The position numbers and the translations under genes are program-made. This document shows positions 18,321 through 28,684 of a stretch of DNA of 64,000 nt, piece after piece (the first letter of the stretch is position 1; every line of letters begins with the position of its first letter). A model generated the notes under the pieces. That model searched no databases, was not told where the DNA came from, and was given only the letters and a program-made list of their open reading frames with translations. This DNA is from Caballeronia sp. SBC1 (lineage in GTDB: Bacteria > Pseudomonadota > Gammaproteobacteria > Burkholderiales > Burkholderiaceae), in contig NZ_CP049157.1 in NCBI RefSeq assembly GCF_011493005.1, forward strand, positions 930,001 to 994,000, given 5' to 3'.

Positions 18321-19487
18321 ATGACTCTGCCGTATTACAAGTGGAATAAGCTGTTGCCGTACTTTAGCAAAGAAGACGGCGCGCGCGTCGTGCGCGACGT
18401 GTCGATGTCTCTAGATCGTGCGCCGCCTGTGCGCGAGGAACCTAAGCCGTCGCCCGCACCCGTTCCGAAGGGGCCAAAGCCACAGCCGGGTGACGGATTA
18501 GTAAAAATGATGGAGTTGCATTCGCGCTTCAAAACTTGGATGGAGACACCTGATCCACCGAAAACACCGAAGCCGAAACCTGTCGAACAGGAAAAAACGG
18601 TTCCTCCATTCGACATTCAAGAAATTCCGGGCGCAATGCGCAAGCTGCATTTACCGGTCTCAGCCGCCCTTATGGAACGATGGTTCGCGGGGAGGCTGAA
18701 CTATTCTCCGACGCCTGCTGATGAAAAAGCGGAAATAGATCAGGACGGCAAGCCTTACCAGGCTGATATGTACGACACCACCACGGTTAAAATCGAATGG
18801 GTCCGCAAGTTCACTCGTACAAATGAAAGCTTCGACCTACTGATAAACGAGCGCATTCGAACACAGAAGGCGTTCGACCAACTCCGCGTTACGCTCACCC
18901 CCTATAAAGAATTTAACGGCGATATTTTCCCCGAAAAACTTTGCAAGAATGACCCGATCATGCTGCACCGTCATTTTCAATTTCAACGTGTCGGAGTAGA
19001 CGGTACATTCGCGCAAAAAATCAATCTGTTATTAACGTCGCAGTGGGAGCGCAGCGGCGCGCCTGACGATCTGACGGGCGCGCTCGGTTCGTTCAATATC
19101 TACGCCGCCGTTGCCCACGCGAACATTACTTGGGATATAAGGACACGGCGAAAGGTCGCGACGGTGACGGGTTTATGGGTATATGTGAAAGACAACTACA
19201 CATTCACCGACAAGCAAGGCGACCGGTCCCAATACTTGGGTCACTGGAGCAGTAGCGGCGTTATTGTTATTCCGCTCGATGCTGTAGCTGAAACCTCGCC
19301 TTATGTACCCTATTCAGACTACTCCGTCACCCTTGGTAACCCACTTGTAAAAGGTAACGTGTACTACCCCGTTTACAACAGCGACTTTCGAAAGTGGGTG
19401 TTCAAGCACCAACGGGGCGGCGACTTCGTGACTTATTCGGATCGCTGTTATGTTCCACTTGTCCCACGAATCACGATACCTCTATGA
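18321..19487 (+). CDS. DUF6402-family protein, candidate interbacterial effector
   Basis: 388 residues from the ATG at 18321, which has GGAG eight bases upstream. It starts MTLPYYKWNKLLPYFSKEDG and then has a Pro/Lys-rich segment (residues about 35-95, repeated KP and PKP). From about residue 100 a globular domain follows (VSAALMERWFAGRLNYSP... FQFQRVGVDGTFAQKINLLLTSQWERSGAPDDLTGALGSFNIYAAV... YYPVYNSDFRKWVFKHQRGGDFVTYSDRCYVPL). I recognise this as DUF6402, known to me from Burkholderia but without a described function. No signal peptide. It overlaps the next gene by ATGA, so the two are translationally coupled. The effector role is an inference from layout. Confidence 0.65.
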   Translation: MTLPYYKWNKLLPYFSKEDGARVVRDVSMSLDRAPPVREEPKPSPAPVPKGPKPQPGDGLVKMMELHSRFKTWMETPDPPKTPKPKPVEQEKTVPPFDIQEIPGAMRKLHLPVSAALMERWFAGRLNYSPTPADEKAEIDQDGKPYQADMYDTTTVKIEWVRKFTRTNESFDLLINERIRTQKAFDQLRVTLTPYKEFNGDIFPEKLCKNDPIMLHRHFQFQRVGVDGTFAQKINLLLTSQWERSGAPDDLTGALGSFNIYAAVAHANITWDIRTRRKVATVTGLWVYVKDNYTFTDKQGDRSQYLGHWSSSGVIVIPLDAVAETSPYVPYSDYSVTLGNPLVKGNVYYPVYNSDFRKWVFKHQRGGDFVTYSDRCYVPLVPRITIPL

Positions 19488-19783
19488 AGCCCTTATACAA
19501 GCGCGCGGCGCTCTGCGCGGCGGTCGTCGGCGTGCTTTATTTCAGCCTCTTCGACACCACGCCGCCCGGCACCGAATGCGAAAGATCAACCTCGCCAAAC
19601 GGTCTTTACATAGCCGAGCGGTGCGTGGTGCAGTGGATTCCCGGCGGGAATTCAAAATATGTTGGACGGGTATTTGACGCGAAGAGCAGAAGGAAGCTTG
19701 CACAGCATACATTCAGCACACCGGTTCCTCAAATCGCATGGTTTGAGTACACGGATGTATATGTGTCATTTTGCCTCTTTTGA
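19484..19783 (+). pseudogene. Small membrane-anchored protein, 5' part, split by an insertion sequence
   Basis: Starts at the ATGA that overlaps the DUF6402 stop codon. MKPLYKRAALCAAVVGVLYFS is a basic start and a membrane or signal segment, then a small domain (CERSTSPNGLYIAERCVVQW...VGRVFDAKSRRKLAQHTF...WFEYTDVYVSF). The frame now runs into the insertion sequence at 19773 and stops after three foreign residues (CLF). Removing the element and one copy of the target duplication restores an uninterrupted frame of 125 residues ending at 21279. The coupling and small size resemble an immunity protein for the upstream DUF6402 product, but no family was recognised. Confidence 0.75.
19765..19772 (+). 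repeat. Target-site duplication, left copy (GTCATTTT)
   Basis: Eight bases immediately before the insertion sequence, identical to 21183-21190. Eight bp is the usual duplication for ISL3-family elements. Confidence 0.9.
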
Positions 19784-21182
19784 ATTTGGAGTGGGTGGGT
19801 TTGGCGGGTCAAGGGCGGGCGTGAGCCCGGCGCAGCGAACCCTTGAGGCGCGCTCACCCAGTAAGATGATTCATGGGTGATTGCGGCAGAATGCGGGAAT
19901 CACCCATGTAAAGCCAATCAGCTATGACGAATCAATTGTTCGAATCCGCCCTCGGTATCACGGCTCCTTGGTATGTCCGAAGTGTTGACTTCGATGCTGC
20001 TCAGCGGCAGCTCAACATCGCCGTTGACTTCGTTGCAGGCAGCCGATTTAGCTATGCCGGGGTTGCCGGCGAGCATCCCGTGCACGACACGCAAATCAAG
20101 CGCCTGCGGCATCTGAATTTCTTTCAGCACGAGTGCTTCCTCGAAGTGCGGGTGCCCAGGGTGCGCCTGCCCGATGGTTCAGTGCGTTTGGTTGAGCCAG
20201 GTTGGGTGGGCCAGCTCAGCGGCTTCACATTGTTGTTCGAGGCGTTAGTGCTGATGCTCGCGCAGCAGATGCCGTTCGCCGCCGTTGCACGCGCGGTCAA
20301 TCTGTCGTGGCATCGAGTACATGCCATCTGTTCGCGGTATGTGGAGCTGGCACTCGCGGCCGCCGACCTGTCGGGTGTGACGGCCGTGGCGATTGACGAA
20401 ACCTCGTACCGTCGCGGTCATGAGTATCTGACGCTGGTCGCCGACATGCAGGCGCGGCGGGTCGCGTTCGTCACCACAGGCAAGGATGCCAGCACGATAG
20501 AGCGCTTGGCCACCTACCTGAGCGAACACGGCGGCTCGCCCGAGCAAGTGAGCTCGGTCAGCATCGACATGTCGCCGGCTTTCATCAAGGGCGTCAATGA
20601 GCATCTCCCCGAAGCGCGAGTGACCTTTGACAAGTTCCACGTCGTCGCTCACGCGTCCAAGGCGCTCGACACAGTACGTCGGCAGCAGCAGAAACTGGAC
20701 CCTCAGCTTAAAGGCATGCGTTGGACGTTGCTCAAGGACGCCGACAAACTGAACCTTGCGCAACTCACCGACCTTGAGGCGTTGGTCAGTCAGTACACGA
20801 CCAATCGCACCGCCCGAGCCTGGCTTTACCGAGAACAATTGCGCGACATTCTCGAGCGCAAACAAATCAACGTCGTCTCCGAGATGCTGCATCAGTGGTG
20901 CACCAACGTCATGCGCTCCAAGGTCGAGCCCATGAAGGATGTCGTGCGTTTGGTTCGCAGACATTTCGATGGAATCGTTGCCTGGACCCAGACCCGTCAG
21001 ACCAACGGTTTCATCGAGGCCATCAACGGCCTGTTTCAGGCAGCAAAGCGCAAGGCTCGTGGATATGCACGCTTTGAAACCATGCGCACGGTCTTGTTTC
21101 TCATTGCCGGAAAACTTAACTTCACCGCGTTCAACGCGCATGCCCGCTGAGCCGCATTACCCACTGAGTTTTCAAAAGAGCC
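19773..21182 (+). mobile_element. ISL3-family insertion sequence, complete (1410 bp)
   Basis: Bounded by imperfect 24-bp terminal inverted repeats (19773-19796 and 21159-21182, 18 of 24 positions matching; both begin G-x-CTCTTTTGAA and end AGTGGGT) and by an 8-bp target duplication. It contains one intact transposase gene. The left 150 bp before the gene are non-coding. The intact frame, repeats and duplication suggest recent insertion. It splits the small gene downstream of DUF6402. Confidence 0.93.
19924..21150 (+). CDS. ISL3-family transposase
   Basis: 408 residues, uninterrupted. An N-terminal zinc-finger-like/HTH region (MPFAAVARAVNLSWHRVHAICSRYVELALAAADL) precedes the DDE catalytic domain: VAIDETSYRRGHEYLTLVADMQARRVAFVTTGKD holds the first Asp, VSSVSIDMSPAFIKGV and TFDKFHVVAHASKALD the second region, and TNGFIEAINGLFQAAKRKARGYARFETMRTVLFL the C-terminal Glu region, all typical of ISL3. 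It lies wholly within the element and shows no sign of decay. Confidence 0.93.
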   Translation: MTNQLFESALGITAPWYVRSVDFDAAQRQLNIAVDFVAGSRFSYAGVAGEHPVHDTQIKRLRHLNFFQHECFLEVRVPRVRLPDGSVRLVEPGWVGQLSGFTLLFEALVLMLAQQMPFAAVARAVNLSWHRVHAICSRYVELALAAADLSGVTAVAIDETSYRRGHEYLTLVADMQARRVAFVTTGKDASTIERLATYLSEHGGSPEQVSSVSIDMSPAFIKGVNEHLPEARVTFDKFHVVAHASKALDTVRRQQQKLDPQLKGMRWTLLKDADKLNLAQLTDLEALVSQYTTNRTARAWLYREQLRDILERKQINVVSEMLHQWCTNVMRSKVEPMKDVVRLVRRHFDGIVAWTQTRQTNGFIEAINGLFQAAKRKARGYARFETMRTVLFLIAGKLNFTAFNAHAR

Positions 21183-21279
21183 GTCATTTTCAATCGGCGA
21201 CGATGGAGACGACTCCCCGTATATATCGCTTCCGCCCTCTAAATGGGACAGGCTGTTAGCATCCCGGCCACACTTGTAA
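21183..21279 (+). pseudogene. 3' remnant of the split small gene
   Basis: Begins with the right copy of the duplication GTCATTTT (21183-21190). The residues read on in the frame of the 5' part: S-F-S-I-G-D-D-G-D-D-S-P-Y-I-S-L-P-P-S-K, then WDRLLASRPHL and TAA at 21277-21279. It has no start or ribosome site of its own, so it is not expressed separately. It supplies the acidic and Trp-containing C-terminus missing from the 5' part. Confidence 0.8.
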
Positions 21280-21493
21280 GCCGCTCCCACTACACCGCCT
21301 TTGCGCTCATGACGGCGTGGCGGGGCTTATGCGGCTTTGTTAGCGTCATCGTGGTTCGGGGCTTGCTTCTCAAACCGCCCTTCCAACGTAACTATAGTGA
21401 TAGAGAGAAAACCCGACTCGCGCAGGCCACTAACGCTGAAAACACCGCCCGGCATAGACTCCGATCACTAACCGTCGCAATCAAGCTCCGCCC
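21280..21493. other. Intergenic region with dispersed-repeat remnant
   Basis: Between the split gene and the second kup. 21389-21472 is a degenerate copy of the repeat seen at 3600-3720 (TAGTGATA-GAGAAAA, then CCACTAACGCTGAAA, CCCGGCA-TGA, CACTAAC). No gene seen. Confidence 0.6.
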
Positions 21494-23392
21494 CTACATG
21501 TTGATCTGTCCGCCCAACTCGACTACACGATTAGGCGGCAAGCTGTAGTACTCCGCCGCTTGCGCCGCATTGCGTCCAAGGAACGCAAACAGCTTCTCGC
21601 GCCAAAGCGCCATCGTCTTGCTTTCGCCGGTCGCACGAATCGTATCGCGGGCGAGGAAGAACGAGGTGTCGGCAGCGTCGTAGGTCCAGCCCGGAATCTG
21701 CTTCTGGATCAGCGTCAGAAGCACCGGCACGTCGGGGATCTCCATGAAGCCGTGACTCACCCTGACCGCATAACAACCATCACTAAGGTCCTCCACTACT
21801 GCCTTGTCGGCGTCCCTGACATGGGGCACGTTGGCGGTCGTCCCGGCGAGAAAGATGTTCGTCTTGTGCAGCACGCGGTTGTGCTTGAGGTTGTGCATGA
21901 ACGCCGTCGGGGTCATGCCGGCCACGCCGCCCGGGAACACCGCCGTGCCGTCAACGCGCGACGGCGGGTGACTGCTCCTGCACAGCGAATGGATGATGTC
22001 CTTGAGCGGCAGGTTCTCCGCTTTCATCCGGTCAACCAGCATCTCGCGTCCCTTATGCCAAGTCGTCATGACCGTGAACAACGTAGCGCCTGCGAGCAGC
22101 GGAAACCAGCCGCCGTCGAGTACCTTGCTGACGTTACTCGATACGAACACCGCATCGACAACCGCAAAAGGCCCGATGACAAGCGCCGTATACAGCGGTT
22201 TCCAGCGCCAGAGGCAATGCGTGATGAAATACATCAGCAGGGTCGTGAGCAGCATGGTGGAGGCCACCGCAATACCGTAGGCGGACGCGAGGTTATCGGA
22301 TGATTTGAAGAACACCACCAGGAACATGACCGCCGCGAACAACGAGAGATTGATGAACGGCACGTAGACCTGGCCGATCTCATGCGTCGATGTATGGACA
22401 ATCGGAATGCGCGGCAGGAAACCAAGCTGAACAGCTTGCTTCGTCATGGAGAACGCGCCCGAGATCACCGCTTGCGACGCAATAATGGTTGCTGCTGTCG
22501 CCAGGATGACGAGCGGGACAAGCGCCCAACCGGGAGCCGATCCGAAGAACGGTTGCTTGAGCGTATCAGGATGCATGATGACAAGCGCGCCCTGACCGAA
22601 ATAGTTCATGATCAGGCTCGGCCAGACGAGGAACATCCATGCGAGACTGATTGGCTTTTTACCGAAGTGCCCCATGTCCGCATACAAGGCTTCACCGCCC
22701 GTCAGCGCGAGGAAAACCGAACCCAGCACAATAAACGCAGTGCCCGGGTTATGCGCCAGGAACGATATGGCGAAGGTTGGCGAAGCCGCTTCAAGAATGA
22801 GCGGATGCTGGACAATGTGCAGCAAGCCCAGCGCAGCCAAGGTCACGAACCAGATCACCATGACCGGCCCGAAGACCTTCCCCACGGCACTGGTGCCGTG
22901 TTTCTGGATCGCGAACAAACCCGTCAGGATAACCAATGAAATGGGCACGATCCAGGCGGTGAGCTGAGCATCGACCAGCGTCACGCCTTCAACCGCCGAG
23001 ATGACGGAAATAGCCGGCGTAATCATGGAATCGCCATAGAACATGGCCGCACCGAAGACGCCCAGCGTCAGCAGGACATTACGCAGGCGCTCGGGAGCAA
23101 CGCCCGATGCCAGCGCGGTCAGCGCAAGAATGCCACCCTCGCCGTCATTGCCTGCCCGCATGACAAAGCTGACGTACTTGAGCGTGACCACGATCAGGAT
23201 CGACCAGAGGATCAGCGACACGATGCCGAACACATTAGGCTGACTGACTCCGCCGGCGGCCTTGAGGCATTCCCTAAGGGTATAAAGCGGACTTGTGCCG
23301 ATGTCTCCAAAAACGACGCCTACAGCGCCAAGCATTAAAACGGGTGCACCTTGAACAACTTTGGTCGAAGAATTTGCGACGGATGCTGACAT
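21494..23392 (-). CDS. kup: Kup-family potassium uptake protein (second copy)
   Basis: 632 residues from the ATG at 23392 (AAAGG a few bases upstream); GTG or ATG codons at 23422 and 23419 are alternatives. LGAVGVVFGDIGTSPLYTLREC is the Kup signature; FYGDSMITPAISVISAVEGV and LALTGGEALYADMGHFGKKPI are further conserved blocks. The soluble C-terminal region ends NRVVELGGQINM, parallel to NRVVEFGSKVEI in the first copy. About 12 membrane segments. The paralogues are clearly diverged, so this is not a recent duplication. No operon partner is seen. Confidence 0.93.
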   Translation of the reverse strand: MSASVANSSTKVVQGAPVLMLGAVGVVFGDIGTSPLYTLRECLKAAGGVSQPNVFGIVSLILWSILIVVTLKYVSFVMRAGNDGEGGILALTALASGVAPERLRNVLLTLGVFGAAMFYGDSMITPAISVISAVEGVTLVDAQLTAWIVPISLVILTGLFAIQKHGTSAVGKVFGPVMVIWFVTLAALGLLHIVQHPLILEAASPTFAISFLAHNPGTAFIVLGSVFLALTGGEALYADMGHFGKKPISLAWMFLVWPSLIMNYFGQGALVIMHPDTLKQPFFGSAPGWALVPLVILATAATIIASQAVISGAFSMTKQAVQLGFLPRIPIVHTSTHEIGQVYVPFINLSLFAAVMFLVVFFKSSDNLASAYGIAVASTMLLTTLLMYFITHCLWRWKPLYTALVIGPFAVVDAVFVSSNVSKVLDGGWFPLLAGATLFTVMTTWHKGREMLVDRMKAENLPLKDIIHSLCRSSHPPSRVDGTAVFPGGVAGMTPTAFMHNLKHNRVLHKTNIFLAGTTANVPHVRDADKAVVEDLSDGCYAVRVSHGFMEIPDVPVLLTLIQKQIPGWTYDAADTSFFLARDTIRATGESKTMALWREKLFAFLGRNAAQAAEYYSLPPNRVVELGGQINM

Positions 23393-23742
23393 ATGCCTTT
23401 CGCTCGATTTGTTAATCATCACCGCTATCCGGGATCGCCCACAGGCTAACCGGTTTCATCGGCACGGACCTCAGCATTTACACCAAGCGCGCTTCAACAT
23501 TCCCATGACGTCTCCATGACGTCCCCATAACAATAACCGCGAAAAATGACGGTGAGTCATGTAAAGGCAAAATGCGAAGCGCACGTTTGAATATGTGAGC
23601 AGCAGCAGAATCAGGACCACAACCAGGAGCACGACCAGGACCGCGACCGACATGCATGCGCCGCGCCCGCTGCGGCGTAACCTTGTTGTCTGGCACTGCG
23701 TCGGTTACGCTTGCCGCTGGCTCTTTGACCTGCGTACACACT
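23393..23742. other. Intergenic region between kup and the ParB-like gene
   Basis: About 350 bp. CCATGACGTC is repeated in tandem near 23502-23525. Otherwise no gene, RNA or terminator was recognised. An in-frame ATG at 23656 could extend the next gene by 29 residues resembling a signal peptide (TLLSGTASVTLAAGSLTC). Confidence 0.35.
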
Positions 23743-24369
23743 ATGAAAAAACTAGTCAGGCTGGAATTGCAGCAGATCCATCCAACGCAGATGACCGCCG
23801 GAATGCTGGAAGTCGACGAGAAACGCAAACACTTCGCGTCACTGCCCGCGGAGGAATTGAAGCGCGAACTCAAGGCCCTGCCTATTCCCGCCGTGTTGGG
23901 CCGGGATGGAACTCACTTCGCGACCGATCATCATCACCTTGCGCGGGCGCTATTCGACGCCCAGATTAATTATGCTTACGTTGAGGTTATGGCCGACCTG
24001 TCGAAACTGAAAGGCGATGCCTTCTGGCTCGAGATGGCAAACCGGCGTTGGGTGCACCCTTATGATGAACACGGCATCCTGCACGGCATTGCCGCGATTC
24101 CGCCCAATGTCTCGGGGCTCGTAGACGATCCGTACCGGAGCCTGGCGGCGTTCGTGCGTAACGCGGGCGGCTACATCAAGACGCCTGAGCCGTTTGCCGA
24201 ATTCCAGTGGGCGGACTTCTTCCGGACTCGCATCCGCTTGTGGAGTACGTCTTTTCAATTCAGCGCGGCCGTGCAACAGGGAGTGCATCTTGCCAGAAGT
24301 CCAGACGCGTTGGTACTCCCGGGGTTCTACAAGAGCAAGGTCGCCAGTACAGCAACACCACGCCCTTGA
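23743..24369 (+). CDS. ParB-like nuclease-family protein (pfam ParBc_2 type)
   Basis: 208 residues from the ATG at 23743. Conserved features are the N-terminal VRLELQQIHPTQMTAGMLEVDEKRKHF, LPIPAVLGRDGTHFATDHHHLARAL (the D-H-H-H-L-A-R block aligned with the ParB/Srx nucleotide-binding motif), and LEMANRRWVHPYDEHG. Members are called 'putative ParB-like nuclease', with no known role. Neither candidate start has a good ribosome site; the 23656 start would add a hydrophobic leader and might export the protein. Downstream lies the rpoD terminator on the opposite strand. Confidence 0.7.
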   Translation: MKKLVRLELQQIHPTQMTAGMLEVDEKRKHFASLPAEELKRELKALPIPAVLGRDGTHFATDHHHLARALFDAQINYAYVEVMADLSKLKGDAFWLEMANRRWVHPYDEHGILHGIAAIPPNVSGLVDDPYRSLAAFVRNAGGYIKTPEPFAEFQWADFFRTRIRLWSTSFQFSAAVQQGVHLARSPDALVLPGFYKSKVASTATPRP

Positions 24370-24440
24370 AATTTGCGCTCGGTTCGCACCGGGAGCGGGA
24401 GCTACGATCTTCTTCGAGCAGTAAGCACTTAGAGCACCAA

Positions 24441-24480
24441 ACAAAAACGCCGTTGGACCCTCTGCGAGTCCAACGGCGTC
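24441..24480 (-). terminator. Intrinsic terminator of rpoD
   Basis: On the minus strand ACGCCGTTGGAC / GTCCAACGGCGT forms a perfect 12-bp stem with loop TCGCAGAGG, followed by a T-run, about 33 bp after the rpoD stop codon. The convergent ParB-like gene may share it. Confidence 0.88.
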
Positions 24481-24512
24481 AACCTACCTTCCAGCGAGCC
24501 TTGCGGCAATCC

Positions 24513-26504
<1,992 letters not shown>

Positions 26505-27156
26505 ACATTTCCTCGACAGCTTTGCTCTGTAAAGACAAACCAGTGCACAAGCGGTTAGACACGAGCACCACCGTGACGACCAACGGGATCATCACCTCGG
26601 GTTCAGCTATTCCAGCTAATCAATGCGTTGATTCGAGCAAAACTGAATCAGTTTGGAGGCGGGGCGCGCTAACGAGCGCAGTATTCGCGCGGGTCGTACA
26701 GTTTATAGCAATTTGCTTGCGACTAGTGCGGTAAACGCCAATATCGGGCGTATTTAGTAGCCGAGCGCTGCAAAACTACAACATTTAGCTCGGATACCAC
26801 CACATTTGCGGACGAATTAGCCTGAATCAAGACCGTCTGAGCCTCATGAGGTCCACCAATCGGGCCCAAAAAGTAAAGCTTTATTCCGACCCCGATTAAC
26901 GTGTTTGCCGAGTAAAGGACGATTCTCGGCGACTTTGCTTCCCGTGAGGTGGTTTTTTCGCGAAGCAGCGCTCTTCGAACCCGTGCGCACAAACCTCGCT
27001 GCCCGCCTCATCGGCAATAACGCCTACTTTAATCGCATTGCGATCAAAGGCATTTCAATGCGATTTTTTTCTCCCTATCCTCTTTTTCAGAAGCGGCGCT
27101 TATCGCTGATCCTTTGCTGATCCGGAAGGCCGCCGGTGCTTATCGAGGAACTCGAC
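26505..27156. other. Intergenic region upstream of rpoD and the FAD oxidase
   Basis: About 650 bp between divergent genes with no convincing coding frame. It must hold the rpoD promoter. An orphan plus-strand terminator lies at 27031-27070, so something may be transcribed on the plus strand here. Confidence 0.45.
27031..27070 (+). terminator. Orphan intrinsic terminator upstream of the FAD oxidase gene
   Basis: AATCGCATTG (27031-27040) pairs perfectly with CAATGCGATT (27056-27065) and is followed by T5. No plus-strand gene precedes it for over 500 bp, and the FAD oxidase gene starts 87 bp further on. It may end a small RNA or work as an attenuator in the leader of the catabolic cluster. Confidence 0.6.
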
Positions 27157-28584
27157 ATGAGAAACGTCACGGCGTTGATCGCAGCCCTGGAAGCGGAACT
27201 CGGAGCCGATGCGGTGCTGACGGCCGAATCCGACCTCGCGCCTTTCACGGAAGACTGGCGAGGCCGCTACAAGGGTCCGGCGGCGGCGGTTGTCCAACCC
27301 TCGAACACCTTGCAGGTGTCGGCCGTCGTGCGCCTGTGCGCAACATATGGCGTTCCGGTCCTGCCGCAAGGCGGCAACACCAGCCTGTGCGCGGGCGCGG
27401 TTCCAGCGAACGTGGGCCTGCCGCCGGTCATCGTCAATCTGACACGCATGCGGCGTATTCGTCATATAGATGCCGCTAACGGCTCGATGGAAGTCGAAGC
27501 CGGCTGCGTGCTGAAAACCATCCAGGACGCAGCCGCGGCCGAACAACGCTTGTATGCAGTCAGTCTGGGCGCCGAGGGCTCGTGCCAGATCGGCGGGAAT
27601 TTATCGACGAATGCGGGCGGCACCGCCGTCCTGCGCTACGGCAACACGCGCGACAACGTGCTGGGCCTCGAGGTCGTACTCGCCGACGGCACCGTCTGGA
27701 ACGGTCTGCGCGCCTTGCGCAAGGACAACACGGGGCTCGACCTGAAGCACTTGTTCATTGGCACGGAAGGCACGCTGGGCATCATCACGGCAGCGACGCT
27801 GAAGCTGCACCCGCTGCCGGCGCAACACGCGCTCGCGTGGTTCGCGCCCACTGATCCCGCCGCCGCGCTGCACATCCTCGGGATGTTCCAGGCCGCGTGC
27901 GGTTCTCGGCTAAGCGCCTTCGAGATGATCAACCGCCGCCAACTCGAACTCGTGATCGAGCATGTTCCCGGCCGCCGCAATCCGCTCTCGGAACTGCATG
28001 AATGGCACGTGCTGGTCGAACTTGGAGACACCCACGGCGGCGAGGAAATGACCGCGCTGATGCAGCAAACGCTCGAACACGCAGCAGAAGCCGGGCTGAT
28101 TCACGACGCCGTCCTCGCCAGCAACGAGACACAGCGCGCCGCGCTTTGGGAAATTCGCCATAGCGTGTCCGAAGCCAACAAGAAAGCGGGCGTGGGCCTG
28201 ACGACCGACTGCGCGGTGCCGGTATCGGCGGTGCCGCTGTTTATCGAGCGTGCCACGCAAGCGGTGCATGCCATTGTGCCCGGGCTCGACATCATCGTGG
28301 TCGCGCATCTTGGCGACGGCAACGCGCACTTCATCCCCTTCTTCACCTTCGACGCCTGGCGCCAACTCGGTGATCGCTCCTCGATGGCCAACACCATGCG
28401 CCGCTGCGTGAACGACGTCGCGCACGAATTACGCGGCACGTTCAGCGCGGAGCATGGCGTGGGGCAAACCGGGCTGCCGGAGATGGCGCACTACAAATCC
28501 GCGACTGAACTCGGCCTCATGCGCGCGGTGAAGAACGCGCTCGATCCTGACAACCTGTTCAATCCGGGTCGTTTGCTGCCCTGA
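27157..28584 (+). CDS. FAD-linked 2-hydroxyacid dehydrogenase (GlcD/D2HGDH family)
   Basis: 475 residues from the ATG at 27157, with GAGGA seven bases upstream; a GTG 21 bases earlier is less likely. FAD-binding type 4 domain: VVQPSNTLQVSAVVRLCATYGVPVLPQGGNTSLCAGAV, then LGAEGSCQIGGNLSTNAGGTAVLRYGNTRDNVLGLEVVLADG. The FAD-oxidase C-terminal domain carries IIVVAHLGDGNAHF and RGTFSAEHGVGQTG, and ends NALDPDNLFNPGRLLP. Such enzymes oxidise D-lactate, glycolate or D-2-hydroxyglutarate to the 2-oxo acid. It heads the cluster with an ABC importer; the substrate is not decided by sequence. Confidence 0.88.
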   Translation: MRNVTALIAALEAELGADAVLTAESDLAPFTEDWRGRYKGPAAAVVQPSNTLQVSAVVRLCATYGVPVLPQGGNTSLCAGAVPANVGLPPVIVNLTRMRRIRHIDAANGSMEVEAGCVLKTIQDAAAAEQRLYAVSLGAEGSCQIGGNLSTNAGGTAVLRYGNTRDNVLGLEVVLADGTVWNGLRALRKDNTGLDLKHLFIGTEGTLGIITAATLKLHPLPAQHALAWFAPTDPAAALHILGMFQAACGSRLSAFEMINRRQLELVIEHVPGRRNPLSELHEWHVLVELGDTHGGEEMTALMQQTLEHAAEAGLIHDAVLASNETQRAALWEIRHSVSEANKKAGVGLTTDCAVPVSAVPLFIERATQAVHAIVPGLDIIVVAHLGDGNAHFIPFFTFDAWRQLGDRSSMANTMRRCVNDVAHELRGTFSAEHGVGQTGLPEMAHYKSATELGLMRAVKNALDPDNLFNPGRLLP

Positions 28585-28684
28585 TTTTCTGGGTCCCCTC
28601 GGACCATCCGATCCAGGCCAGGAGAAGAAGCCTGGACGTTCGCATCACAGCGTTTCTGTTTCTATCCACACCCTTGGAGCCGAC

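Noticed and set aside
26723..26992. 89-codon frame upstream of rpoD
   Set aside because: No ribosome site or family; crosses a region expected to hold promoters.
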